Under the pieces are notes generated by a model. The model worked only from the letters and a program-made list of their open reading frames with translations. It had not been told where the DNA came from and ran no database searches. From Mucor racemosus (lineage: Eukaryota > Mucoromycota > Mucoromycetes > Mucorales > Mucoraceae), in NCBI GenBank assembly GCA_027405735.1, contig JAPEHQ010000001.1, forward strand, positions 4,960,001 through 5,024,000: 64,000 nucleotides of DNA, given 5' to 3'. The first letter of the stretch is position 1; every line of letters starts with the position of its first letter. Positions 1 to 11,995 of the stretch are shown in pieces. The position numbers were made by a program, and so were the translations under genes.

Positions 1-226
1 TTGGATCCATGTATGCAGCAGTAGTAGCGCCGTAGGGTGGATAATTTGGCGAAGTTGGTGCAATAGGCATGCGAGGTTCAGTTACAGGCGTATTTACGGA
101 TTTCTCTGAATATCCACCATTAGAATTTAATTTTACATTTACCTCTTTACTGTTGCTGTTACTGCTGCTGCTACTAGAACTACTACTATTATTTGCTTTA
201 TTGGATTTTAATTCTGTGGTTGCCAT
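1..226 (-). CDS. Unknown Ser-rich protein, N-terminal part (runs off the window)
   Basis: The reverse strand is open from an ATG at 226 to the window edge, giving 75 residues of an incomplete protein. The visible part starts MATTELKSNK, has a run of Ser with some Asn at about residues 13-26, then a Pro/Thr-rich, low-complexity stretch that includes NYPPYG near residue 63. Nothing here is a recognisable domain; it looks like the disordered N-terminus of a regulatory protein such as a transcription factor, but that is a guess. The upstream side (227-450) is A/T-tract rich, as expected for a promoter in this genome. An ORF also exists on the opposite strand, but it is the mirror of the Ser-codon repeat. 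Confidence 0.55.
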   Translation of the reverse strand, partial: MATTELKSNKANNSSSSSSSSSNSNSKEVNVKLNSNGGYSEKSVNTPVTEPRMPIAPTSPNYPPYGATTAAYMDP

Positions 227-1053
227 GGTAATTATATTTACACCTTTTCTCTTTTATATATTAAGTATTTGTTTTTTTTTTCAAAAAAAAAAAAAGATAC
301 AAAAAAATAGGAGGAAACTAACAATAAAAATAATAGAAAGGGGAAAGTAATAAACCAAAATCAGTATAGATATTGTAAAAGAAAAAAAAAGGGATGACCA
401 ACCAAACAGCGTCATCAGTTGTTTTTGTCATACTATGGGTTATGATTCCCCGCTAAAGAAAAGGTAGGAAGCCTCGTTGTCTAATGTCTCTCAAACTCAC
501 AATCTTCTCCTTGAAATAAATCAAAAACTAGGCATCAAAAGATAAATATATCGGCTGTTGAATCAAAATCTGATAACATCTTGATTGTTCCCATGGTAAC
601 CAAATACAGCGTACCTATCCTAGATCTCACTTGTAATTACAGGTACATCACATAGACATTGTCATAACAACATCAAGTTGCTAAAAACCATTGAAAACCA
701 GAAAGTTGTTTAAATGGCTCGTCTTGAATTTCCTTTTTGATATAAATCAAACTTGACACGTGGTAACACATCAAGGCAAACAGAGATCAATAATTCATGA
801 TGATGGTAAATCATGTATTCAATGTATGCAAAATATGCATTAATATCAGTTCATATTTGGACAATAATTATACTACATGGAATGTAGATGGTGCATATTG
901 AATAATTACAATGATACGTACAAAAAATGGCCTTGAATTTTTAATATAAAATTGTTTTACTGTTGTTTAAAATAATCTGATAATCAGGTTACAAACTGAA
1001 AAAGCTACGTTGCTCAAATTGTTCACCGAGACATCTTTATAATTTAGGCAATC
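227..1053. other. Intergenic: promoter of the left gene and 3' flank of the carboxyltransferase
   Basis: AT-rich sequence with A/T homopolymers at about 270-345. No reading frame, RNA gene or repeat shared with the rest of the window was recognised. Confidence 0.5.
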
Positions 1054-3030
1054 TTAAGGGCGATACAAAATACGAGGTCCTTGAACCTTAGTTCTTTCCA
1101 ACCTTTGTGGTAACACATGATCGTACATCATTTTAACCCATTGACATAAGACTGGTCTTGTATCTCGAGGATCGATGATTTCAGGCATATCAAATAATTC
1201 TGCTGTACGTAAAGGTGATCTTACGGCTTCGAATTTAGCCATAATTTTTTCATATAATTCATTTCGCTTATCTCCTGCTTCATCTAGTTCACGACGATAA
1301 GCAGCCTAAAATGCAATTTGATGTCAATTGAATGTATAAAATAAGCATATCTGAAATAATGGCTTACATAAATACCACCCTCCAATGGTAAACTTCCCCA
1401 ATCACCACTGGGCCATGCAATACGCATATTGGGAACTCGATTGTCTACAAAAGCAGCACCTGCTACACCAAATACTTTACGTAATACAACGCTGAAATAG
1501 GGTACATCGCATTGATACAAAGCAGCTGTAAGTGTGGAACCGTAACGAATTGTGCTTTTTTTAGTCAAATTAGCAAGCTGCGCAATAAAAAAAACTATTT
1601 AAATATACTTACGCCTCCTTTTCAGCCAATGTACCGACAGAGAAACCTGCATAATCTGCAAAGTTAAGAATAGGTATACCAAATGTATCACATAAATCAA
1701 TGTGTCGACGGAATTTATGACAACTTGAAGCAGAAATAACACTTCCTTTTAATGTACAATCAAATGTAATGATACCAACTACATAACCGTTCATTCTGGC
1801 TAAACCACAAACAGCACCATCTCCCCAACGAGAACCAACTTCGAACCACGAGTTATGGTCAACAACACGTGTGAGAATATCACGAACTTGATACATTCTT
1901 TGACGACGCTTAGGTATAATTGAGAGCAATTCATCATCTCTGCGATTACAAGAGTCATCGGTTGCCATGAAAGGAGGCAATTCAAAGTTGTTAGTTGGCA
2001 TATAGCTCAAGAATTGTCGGATTTGATCAAAACAATCTTGTTCATTGGAGGCTAAATTATCAATAGTACCATTAGATGTATGAATTAGAGCACCACCAAG
2101 TGATTCCTTGGAGACTGTTTCAAAAGTAGCATTAGCAACAATAGGTGGTCCAGCTGCAAACAAGGATCCAATGTCATTTGCAACCACTGAAAAGTGAGTC
2201 AGTGTAGCTCGAGCAGCGCCTAATCCGACAGCGGGTCCCAATGCAGCTGCACAGACAGGGATTTCAGATAAACTGGCAATCATATCATGCATACCAAACA
2301 AAGGTGGTAAATATGTAGCCCCTTTTTCTAGCATGAGAGTGACAGATCCACCTCCACTACTACCATCAATCAAACGGACCTATAAAATGCTTTGAATCAA
2401 TATAAACATTGCCAAAGTGTGTAACCCTTTTTTTTTTCTTCTTACCATTGGAATCTTCAATTTGCGAGCCAACTGCTCTGCATAAAGCTAAACACTAAAT
2501 ATTAACATTACATTCAAAATTGGTTATTCTTTTCTTCTTACCGATTTCCCCCAAACAGCGCCATCTGCATGGCCACCACGAATAGCAAAATCATCAGCAG
2601 CAACAATAACATCTCTATCTGCAACTTTGCCCTTGCCTGCAACGAAATTAGCAGCGGTATAGCTTTCAATTGTTCCATCTTTTTTGTATTTAGTATTGCC
2701 AGCAACACTTCCAACTTCAAGAAAACTGCCATTATCAAGAAAGGCATCGATGCGCTCACGTACCCACAGCTTTCCTGTTGTCTTCTGTCTGATATATCCT
2801 CTATCGTTGGTGTCGGCCGTACGATTCTGGATTTGACGTCGCTTAATTTCAAGGATCTCGTCCTGAAATACAAAACAAGAAGATGTGAGATGAAATGCAC
2901 GCAAAATAAAATATATATTACAAAATATATTTACTCTCCACTCTGATTTCTCAAGAGCTTCATCCTTTTTCGAGTTGGCAGGATCTAAATGATTTGCAAC
3001 TGACTGAATCCTTTCTTTTGCGCTCGTCAT
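1054..3030 (-). CDS. Acyl-CoA carboxyltransferase (propionyl-CoA carboxylase beta-like)
   Basis: Six exons read 3030-2935, 2862-2542, 2487-2446, 2379-1613, 1554-1368 and 1305-1054, giving a 554-residue protein, the usual size for the family. Biotin-dependent carboxyltransferases move CO2 from carboxybiotin to an acyl-CoA such as propionyl- or methylcrotonyl-CoA. Two crotonase-like halves are visible. The N-half has GGHADGAVWGK (about 128-138) and IDGSSGGG (157-164). The C-half has the oxyanion-type FGVAGAAF (437-444) and WPSGDWGSLPLEGG (456-469). Introns are 58-72 bp. The fourth ends in a purine-rich acceptor (AAAAAAAG), chosen because it restores the conserved EKEATIRYG junction, whereas the closer CAG acceptor gives a stop. 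Substrate cannot be told from sequence. No biotin-carboxylase subunit gene lies nearby. No mitochondrial presequence is obvious, so location is open. Confidence 0.9.
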
Positions 3031-3579
3031 GGTGTATTATTTGCCTATAACTTAGTTAGAAAATAGAGAAAAAGAAATGTATTCATGAGCAGAAACATTT
3101 TAATGTTTTAAGCATGAACTTTAAAATGTCGTGCGAATGGGCTTTAGTAAGGAAAATCTCACTCTGTACACACCAATGCTGTGTTAAACCAGGCACCAAT
3201 ATTTGATTGAATGTGTACTGACGGTCAGTCCAATTATTATATGTGTCTCGCAAGTACATAGCTATCATACATCAATTTCCTTTTTTCAAGGCTAGATCCT
3301 TAGTTACTCATGTTTTGTATTTCCACTATTATTACATTTTTAAATTACCTTTATTCAAGCTTAATTTGTATATAATAAGGAAATACCAAAACCCTATTCA
3401 TATCCATAGTGGGGGCGGCTTCAGCGATTCTGAACTCTATTCTTGCTATTTGACTCCAGAACCACTTTTTAAGCAAATGGAATGTTTGAAACTTGTTATT
3501 TGGGTTTTAATCTATCCAGCTAGGCCGCTATATTTGTAAACCTCATAAGACAATTGAGATCAGGTTTCTAGTCTCTTGA
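3031..3579. other. Intergenic: upstream region of the carboxyltransferase
   Basis: The promoter side of the carboxyltransferase, running into repeat family A. Short ORFs here have no features of a real protein. Confidence 0.45.
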
Positions 3580-4560
3580 AAAATAAAACATGCTTCTTTT
3601 CCTTAAAAACTGAAACTGGGTCTCACTTTTCATCTCTGCTCTACTTTTTTTTTCACAAAATAACACCAAGAAAAAATTATATGCCAATGTACCTGAGATG
3701 TTCAGCTTTAATATAAAAACAAGTATCCAAAAATATCCTATACTTTGCAGTTGATATAACTTTTTTAGTGCTAATGTTTCAGATTTTTACGCGTATTTCA
3801 CTGCTAAAAAATTAGCAACTTTAAGGCACTATATCTCTACAAAAAATTAAGCTATAGGACCACTTTCTAATAATAAAACTTACTTGTTTTAAAGTGATTT
3901 ATAACATATTTTATTTTGAAAAATTTCTGAACACTTTTATTTTTTGCATTTTTTTTGGCATTTTTGTAGTAGATTCCAAAATATTTGTTAAATTGAGTGG
4001 CAGTTTCTTTACATTTATTTTGTTAAGCTCATTAGGCTCTCTCGGACTCAATTTAGTTTTTTTAAAAATATTAATTTTTCGTGAAGATATCCTCAAAAAC
4101 ATGTACAAAAAAAATACTGTCGCAGTCTGCTTCAATTTTTCCTTGTATACCCTCATCCCAAATTCTGAATTTGAAAAAAAAAAATTGACAAAGATCTCAT
4201 TTTCTCTACGAAAAATGCAGCTAGACGGTTAAATAATATTTTGATCGATAGGTAATTATTTTGTGCATTATTTGAATTACTTATACTGGAAATAAGTTTA
4301 TTAAGATTGATGTATATTTTTAAAAAACCTCCAAAACTTCAATCGCATTTTACGCAACATTTAATGTAAAACAGCTGTCTGAATTTTGTTTAGATCGATG
4401 AAAAATCCAAAACTGTACAGAGATTATGTAACAAGTTAGATCTATTTACTTTGCAGTTCATGAGCTATTAAAGATTTTATTTTTTTGATCAGTTTCTGGT
4501 TGATTTTACAACAAATTGATTTTGAAACTCAGTTAGCATAAGTTGTACGCCGTAATATAA
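3580..4560 (+). repeat. Family A repeat, copy 1
   Basis: An approximately 1-kb dispersed repeat also found at 32860-33360, 34486-35460 (inverted) and 43120-44240. Shared landmarks are a tyrosine/proline-coding-like block around TATATGCCAATGTACCTGAG (about 3679), a CTTACTTGTTTT block near 3882, a TATACCCTCATCCCAAATTC block near 4145 and a TTACTTTGCAGTTCATGAG block near 4448. Copies differ by substitutions and small indels, so this is an old family. No transposase or reverse transcriptase is visible. Ends are approximate because no target duplication was found. Confidence 0.75.
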
Positions 4561-6339
4561 ACTATTATTTTGATTTCGGAACAAATCATATACAATGGAA
4601 TTTGTGGAATTGGGAATATGTGCGTATCATTTGGATAAGATGTAGGATTGCCTATGTTTCATAGTTACCAAGTGTTCCTGAATATTCCTGATATTCGCTG
4701 TTAATGCTAGTGGTTATTATATATGACATTTTGTATGAGTCACTAAATGTCATGTCATGTTGGATTTTAATAGTTGTTCCTGGATTTCTACATCTGGGTA
4801 AACTTCTGATATATCAATATAATTAATAACAAAGATAATTTGAATGATTTAAAGCAGATGTGAGTTACTCTGATTCAACAGAATTGCCTTATTGACGGGA
4901 TATATCAATTTGAAATTTGGGGTTTGAAAGAGTTCTCCCCATGTTCTTCTTTCGAGGACCAAATGAAAACAACGACAACAACCTGTTTGGCAATACTATA
5001 AGTATTTATGCCTTTGTAAAATTCTGTTTGTAACGCACAAAATCTTTTCTTTCCCTACTCTTTCCTCAGCTCTTTTATTTACGCTTAAAACTACAACAAA
5101 AAGACCAATATTTTTTTATAAACTGAAATCAAATAGCAGGTACAAGTACATGTTTTTCCTATTGTTTAGTTGGGAATAAATTATTAGCTGTTAATGTTAG
5201 GGCGCGTTATAATATCTTTTTCGAACAAAAAAAGCACCCAGGACCTAATCATTTTGTTCCGTTATCTACGTTATAATCAATGCTTTTTTGGTCTAAAGCC
5301 GATATATACCTGGAGAAAAACTGGTAATTATAAAAAGTATGTATAGTATTGACTTGATTTGAATGAATAAACTCATGTTAGTATATTTAGTTTCTAAAAA
5401 GTATTTGTTTCTATTTATTGGCCAACAGCCAAGACGAGAAAAACAAGATGTCGTCTTGTATACCACTACCAAGTACCAACTATCAAAGGCACACCATAAT
5501 AATTGCTTATTAGCTTGTTGATTGATTTTACTAATGAATCAATTTTTATAGGTCAAAAGTAAAGGCGTATTCAGTTCAAAACGCTTGAAGCAATTTAATT
5601 ATACTAATTTACATGGTTTATCATCTCTTGCTCATTCAATTCCTATACTTGATTTTAATATTTTGCTTATACTGATAATCGAATCGTTCGTCCATTAGAG
5701 TCAACTCGGCATCCTTAATTAGCGCATATATAATAGAGGTCCATTATTAGCTCATAGCGTGCAAAGTTACTAGAAGGGGTTGTTGTCTAATCTCAAATTT
5801 ATCTGTTTCAACTGCTGATGCTAAACGCTAAACCAACATCAAATTAGTTGTGTTGACTCGCAATAAAGTAAGTCGTTTCATCAACTACGATGTTGGTGTT
5901 CAATGTATTACAGCTAAATTGAACAGATAGAAATATGGTTTATGCAGAGATCTATGAATATGTGAGAGAGCTCCGATCTATAAACACAAAAAACTAATCC
6001 AAATTGTGATGCTTCGTCGACCTGTACGAGATTTTTTTGTGGCGATACTTGGTAGCGTAAATGTAATTTAGGTATTTAATTGTCAAATGTAACGAATCAA
6101 AATGAAGTTGGTTGATTGATATAACGGATAATAAATGCAATTTTATATATTGAATGGGTGAATGTAAATGTATCGTATAAAGCAATACAGCCTACTTTTG
6201 AATGAAAATACTAATTATTCTGATTAACGTCAATAATAGGTTCAAAAAGCATAGTTACGTGCAATCATTGCTACTAAATCGCATAATTTGATATGCAGTA
6301 AAACCTTGAAGTATTCATTCTTTTCTTTTTGGCAATGAT
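4561..6339. other. Non-coding, no recognised feature
   Basis: About 1.8 kb of AT-rich sequence between family A copy 1 and the inverted repeat. No ORF above background, RNA gene or repeat shared with other parts of the window was recognised. It is probably old, decayed repeat material. Confidence 0.4.
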
Positions 6340-6691
6340 ACAAATCATCGTTCAATATGACTGAATATTAATGAATTAGAGAAAATACAACAGGCAAAAA
6401 ACTGATATCCAACAATGTACATCGAGATCAAGATAAATGAAAGGGGCATTCATTGTGTAGTGGTAGAAATCGCAACGTTTTGATAGATAGAAATCACTGG
6501 ATCAATATGTTGTGTTTGCCTCAGGATTTTTAAAAGTTTAAATGCATACTTCATCAAACTTACTTAGATGTTAAATACTCATCACCATATGCTATTAATA
6601 TCATCTTGTTTTTCATTTAATTGCTGTATTATTAAAAATCAAGCTTTTCATAGCTTATAACAATAACAATAATGGGATGTTTCTAATTTTA

Positions 6692-6930
6692 GATTAACAT
6701 TATCATAAGGTGGGCTGATGATATGTTTGATACTACTGTAGATGGAACCAGTCCATTTGATTTATCGAATTTGAATGCAAGTACCGAGGAACCATTTGTA
6801 AGTACTTAAGTTGATTCTGGTAAAGCATTAAATAAATTGGCTTGGAACACAGACGGCAAAAATGTGGCAATAGGTTCCAATGATGGCCATGTTTATGTTT
6901 ATAATATTGGGGAGGTAAGTGTAACAAAAA
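6692..6930 (+). pseudogene. Dynein intermediate chain fragment (captured), copy 1
   Basis: Translation of this strand gives a WD40-type stretch with ADDMFDTTVDGT, then NLNASTEEPFVST, an in-frame TAA, and ALNKLAWNTDGKNVAIGSND followed by GHVYVYNIGE. This is the C-terminal propeller region of cytoplasmic dynein intermediate chains. The match is broken by the internal stop and is followed by a GTAAGT that looks like the retained splice donor of the donor gene, so the piece came from genomic DNA. It lies inside family C and recurs at 10247-10501 and about 50290-50560. It is a gene relic carried by a repeat, not a working gene. Confidence 0.75.
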
Positions 6931-8321
6931 CTTAATGTAAATTACCTCTGATGCAATAATTATAAAGTAAGGCTATATTATCATCCAATAAACTACGACA
7001 TAATACTAATATAATATTTAAATATTTACAACAGTAATAAGCTTGAATCAAGTGGGTACAGCATCGTAAATTCTTGAAAAAGTTCACAAGTCTTATAAAA
7101 TCTCTTATTTTTAAGACTTGCAAGGCTTAGAAGCGGAATATTAATTTTAAAAATTATTCTTGTCCAGATCATCAATTTTGACATTTTTTAAATTTTTTTT
7201 TCTGATTTTGCAAATCTAGAGTTAATTATAATACCAATTATAAAAACAAAAAATATACACATGTACCAAATTTAGCGCTCTATTTGCTCAATAAAAAATA
7301 ACGACCATTTTTATTGCAAAATATTACATGAAAATCCTTTAACCAAAATTCCGTTTTTGGGCCAAAAGTACAAAGTTTTATTATTTAACATTTAATATTA
7401 AGCTTTTATAAAATGTGTATTACTTATAGCTACAATTTTCTCTCACAATGTAGTACATTTAAACGTTGATTTTGGTATCAAAATTCGATTTTTCTGTTTT
7501 TTGATCAAAATCATGAGTGTTGGTAAGGATAAAATGAGGCCCGAAAATGTCCGCTACAAAATCTGAATTTTCAGACCGTACATGGTTAAATATAAGAAAA
7601 GTAAAAAAAAAAACGCATTTTTATTTAAAACTTAGATATATACCATAGTCTAAGAAGGTCTAACAGGCTTAGCCGTTCGATCTTGCTATGCTGCTCAATT
7701 ACGGAGTCGATCTAAGGGCTCGCTTTTGAAATTTTTTAACGGATCTATGATATTACAGACGGTTTTTCTGGTAGAAAAATGTATGTTTCTATGATAACAG
7801 TTACTGCCTATTTTGTTTAATTTATGGTTCATGCGTTGTAATTCTGCTTTTACATTGGCCGAAAAAATGAGCAATTTAACAGGGTTTTAATTGCGCTAAA
7901 TAATGCAAAGCCTTGAAAATCCGTTTCTACGTGTGTTATTTATCTCTTTTTGTTTTCATCTTCCGAGGATATTATTCACCGTTTGATAAGGCATATCAGA
8001 CTATCAAGCTAGTATTCTTTTCGTTTATTATCTGAATATGCATGCTAACACAAGAGACTAATGTTTTTAATATAGGTAACAGTCTATATTAGAGACTGAT
8101 ATTTTCATTTACCTGCATTCAAAGATCAAATATTATTATTGACTACTGTATTGTTGGACGTATTTCTTGATTACAGATCAAATTGAAGGCAATACTGATA
8201 TTTATATCTACACAATCAAAAGCTAAAACAGGCTACAAACTCACGAAATGTTCCAGAAAAGTGATAAAATTTCAGATGATATAGAAGCAAAAAAAATGAA
8301 TAATTTAATGTCGTGCCTAAT

Positions 8322-8754
8322 TGTTGCATCCACCGGTTATTTGTAAGATAATGAACCTTTTGGTCTGTAACCCTTATTAATAAGAAGTCAGCTAATTGAT
8401 CTTCTGTGGTAACATTCTTGATTGTTCTTATTGTCCTAATGTAAGATCCAGGAAACGGGATATGTGAGACATATCCACATGTTGGACTTAGCTGTATGAA
8501 GTAAGCCCAACTTAAATGTGCTGTGTTATTAATGTAAATAGATTGATCTGGCATGTAATGTCAGAAAGATATAATCGATCCAAAACTAATCTAACGGATA
8601 AATGTAATATAGAATTTGTATATAAATAGGACAAATTATTGATATTAAATAAAGATGATCTTCAGTTTTTCTGTGTGATTTAATCCAACAAGTTTCTTTA
8701 TTGAGTTATACATTTTTCTTGCTACAATATTTATTCTAAATCTTGGGCATTTCA
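8322..8754 (-). mobile_element. Solo LTR, family D (inserted in family C left arm)
   Basis: A 433-bp segment that on the minus strand starts TGAAATGCC and ends GGATGCAACA, the TG...CA ends of an LTR. It is flanked by CTAAT and TTAAT, a five-base target duplication with one mismatch, and is absent from the matching place in the right arm (near 8895). The second copy at 47329-47760 is about 90% similar by eye. A TATATAAATAG box and nearby AATAAA read on the plus strand, so transcriptional orientation is uncertain. Confidence 0.75.
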
Positions 8755-8835
8755 TTAATAACCTTAGTTTCGATTGTAGCTATATCTGAAAACAAATCTT
8801 TAAACTTACTATTTTAGTTACGATCGTCAGCTGAA

Positions 8836-11458
8836 AAAAAATTTATTTTCAAGTATACAGTAGCTACGATCAAACTATTATGGTTATTAGACAAAACATT
8901 AGATTATTCTTTTTTTTTGTTTCTATATCATTTGAAATTTTATCACTTTTCTGGAACATTTCGTGAGTTTGTAGCTAGCTCTAACTTTTATTGAGTAGAT
9001 ATAAATATTATTGTCTTGGATTTGATCTGGTAATCAAGAACTACATCCAACAATACAGTAGTAGTAAATAATGATATTTGATCCTAGAATGTGCTTAAAT
9101 AAAAATATCAGTCTCTAATATAGACTGCTATCTATATTAAAAATATTCATCTCTTATGTTAGAATGTATATTCAGATAAACAAAAACAATATCGGCTCGA
9201 TAGCCTTATATGCCTTATCAAACGGTGAACATATCCTTGGAATAATATAAAAACAAAAAGAGAGAAACAACACACATAAAAAACCGTTTTCAAGGCTTTA
9301 CATTATTTAGGGCAATTAAAATTTTGCTAAATTGCTCATTTCAACCAATGTAGAAACAGCATTACAACGCATGAACCATAACCTTAACAAAATAGTAGTA
9401 GGCAATATCTGTTATTATTATAGAAACATGCATTTTTTAACCAGAAAAGCCATCTGTTGTCATACCATACATTTATTAAAAAATTGCAAACGCGAGTCCG
9501 TAGAGCGACACCGTAATTGAGCCTGGCAAGATCGAACGGCTATATCTCTTATATACTATGGTTTATCTAAGTTTTTAATAAAAAATGTATTTTTTTTCAA
9601 CTTTTTCTTATATTTAACCATGTACGGTCTGAAAATTTAGATTTTGTAACGGACATTTTTGGGAACTCATTTTACCCTTACCAACACTCATGATTTTGAT
9701 CAAAAAACAGAAAAATCGAATTTTGACACCAAAATCAACGTTTAAATGTACTACATTATGAGAGAAAATTGTAGCTATAACTAATACGCATTTTATAAAA
9801 GCTTAACATTAAATGTCAAGTAATGAAAATTTGCACTTTTGCCCCCAAAACGGAATTTTGGTTAAAGGATTTTCATGTAATATTTTGCAATAAAAATGGT
9901 TGTTATTTTTTATTGAGCAAATAGAGCGCTAAATTTGGTATATGTGTATATTTTTTGTTTTTATAATTGGTATTATAATTAATTCTAGATTTGCAAAATC
10001 AGAAAAAAAAATTTAAAAAATGTCAAAATTAATGATCTGGACAAAAATAATTTTCTAAATTAATATTCCGCTTCTAAGCCTTGCAAGTCTTAAAAATAAG
10101 AGATTTTATAAGACTTGTGAACTTTTTCAAGAATCTACGATGCTGTACCCACTTGATTCAAGCTTATTACTGTAAATCTTTATACATGTTAATATTGTGT
10201 GATAGTTCATTTGATGATAATATAGTCTCACTTTATAATTATTGCGCTAGAGGTAATTTACATTAAGTTTTAGTCTTACATTTCCAATATCATAAACATA
10301 AACATGGCCATCACTGGAACGTATTGCCACCTTTTTACTGTTTTTTTCCCAAGCCAATTTATTCAATGCTTTATCAGAGCCAACTAAAGTTATTACAAAT
10401 GGTTCCTCGCTATTTGCATTTAAATTCCATAAATTAAATTGAGTGGTTCCATTCACAGTAGTATCAAACGTATCATCAGCCCGCCTTATGATAAATGTCA
10501 ATCTAAAATCAGAAACATCCCATTGTCATTGTTATAAGCTATGAAAAGCTTGATTTTTAATAACACAACAATTAAATAAAAAACAAAATAATACTAATTG
10601 CATATGGTGAGTATTTAACATCCAGTTGAGTTTAATGAAGAATGGTTTTGAACTCTTTTGAAAATCCTAAAGCAAACACAACATCTTGGTCCTGTAATTT
10701 CTATCCATCAAAATGTCGCGATTTCCATCACAACACAATGAATGCACCTTTTGTTATATCAGAATCTATATATGGCATTACCGATGTATATTTTCATAGT
10801 CTCAGTCCTGGGTGTACCCATATCATCATTGTATTACCCGAGATTGCCGTCTATTACATATATCCTCACATTGTATATTGAATAAACTCCACCTTTTACT
10901 CTTGTTCAATTCTTATTGTTATTGATAAAACACCTTTTATCAATCTTGTCCTCGTTTTACATTGAGTATCAGTTTTTTACCAATTGTATTTTTTCTGATT
11001 CATTAATATTTGGTTATATTAAAGGATAGTGTATTAAATAATTAGAATTTACTAGTATACTGTTGATAGTTTTTTGTTATTACTTTAAAAACTTGATCCT
11101 ATATATTATTATTATTATTGGTTACAATTGTCACACTGATTAATTCATACAGTATATCATATTACTATTTCGCATTGGCAGAGATTATACAATTGATATC
11201 TGCATTTAACACTGGTGTATTATTGGAAAGTTCGTGTCTATCTTTATTTTGATAAATAATGCGTGCTTTGGTTTTCCGGTATAACTTATAACTCTAGGTG
11301 TTTCTACTCCTAAAAATTGGATTTCCAAATTCAACTGCACCTGTTGAATGTCACTTGAGTTTCTGTGCGTTGTAGCTCATGATATATTAACCCCCATTTT
11401 GGCAAATATTGTTTTACATTCATTCATAATATCCACTTTTTGTGTTATACAGCTTAAT
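8836..11458 (+). repeat. Family C repeat, right arm
   Basis: Co-linear with 48058-51335 (with insertions there) and, up to the LTR-A insertion, with 13757-14383 and 19277-20017. It is inverted relative to 6340-8797. The right end (TTATACAGCTTAA) is shared with the 51.3-kb copy, after which the two differ; here an old reverse LTR-B follows immediately. There is no ORF for a transposition protein. A (TAT)n tract at about 11100-11120 is expanded in the 50.9-kb copy. Confidence 0.8.
10247..10501 (-). pseudogene. Dynein intermediate chain fragment (captured), copy 2
   Basis: The best-preserved copy: 84 residues open on the minus strand with ADDTFDTTVNGTTQFNLWN, ALNKLAWEKNSKKVAIRS and SDGHVYVYDIG, matching the last WD40 blades of cytoplasmic dynein intermediate chains. 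It has no start codon context, no promoter and only about one eighth of a full protein (the family is about 600-700 residues), so it is a captured fragment. The sense direction of the fragment is the same, relative to family C, in all three copies. Confidence 0.78.
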
Positions 11459-11995
11459 TGTCGTATATTTTCAGGATTGATAAATAATACTTAAAAAAAG
11501 AATACAATTAAAAAAGAATGAGTAATAAATCAGTTCTTCAACTGTATAATAAAAACAAAATATCATTTATTTAGATATAAAAGTATGGCCTTTTATATTG
11601 ATTTGACATTGAGATCCTGAGATGTAATTTAAGGCACTATTGAACCATCATTAGATCTGTTTGATAGTAATGTATGGATTGAAATGGATCAATCATAATT
11701 TAACCGTTCTTGCAGAGCTTGTGAGCTGCCTTGTTTTAATGCTGCGCTAAATGTACTTGGATGTTGATTTGATAGCTACTTGATTGATTAACCGCTGGGA
11801 TGAAATAATATGATGTAATAATTGAGGTTCAAGTGTTCTTGCTAATTACTGGATAAACTTAGTACGCTAGGAGTTTCTTATATCCGATATCAAGACTTTG
11901 CACTTCAATACATGTCGTAGTCAATAGATTGAAAGATGTATTGATACTGTAGAAGGTGATAACATATGGTACTTGGTGCTTGGTGGCATGCAACA
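11459..11995 (-). mobile_element. Old LTR-B copy, reverse orientation, unit 1
   Basis: A 537-bp segment starting TGTCGTATATT and ending GCATGCAACA, the reverse complement of the LTR-B family (TGTTGTATTCC...ATACGACA) seen three times on the plus strand. This copy is uninterrupted, so it shows the empty site (around 11810) for the LTR-B insertions at 45888 and 52175. No target duplication was found. The right flank (TATATGATTCATATTT) is shared with the other two old copies while the left flanks differ, so it behaves as the left terminus of a larger repeat (family G plus C). Confidence 0.65.

Larger units (their letters stand above)
6340..8797 (-). repeat. Family C repeat, left arm of a giant inverted repeat
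   Basis: Read on the minus strand this segment matches 8836 to about 11030, including the dynein-like piece, the block around 7150-7620 (matching 9590-10060) and the outer block at 6360-6600 (matching 10560-11020). The two arms meet head to head with only about 38 bp between them. The left arm carries an inserted solo LTR-D (8322-8754). Other family C copies are at 13757-20017 (interrupted) and 48058-51335. The right arm has about 165 bp near 10755-10920 that are missing in the left arm and in the 50-kb copy. Confidence 0.8.

Noticed and set aside
69..350. 93-codon plus-strand ORF with a Leu run
   Set aside because: It is the mirror of the Ser/Asn codon repeat of the minus-strand gene and runs on into A/T tracts of its promoter.
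10081..10266. Small ORF conserved between family C arms (also 6932-7123)
   Set aside because: Conservation follows from the nucleotide repeat, and its first codon is TTG, not ATG.
6340..11030. Array of short repeats as CRISPR-like
   Set aside because: Eukaryotic DNA; repeats are long, inverted and diverged, with no regular spacers.
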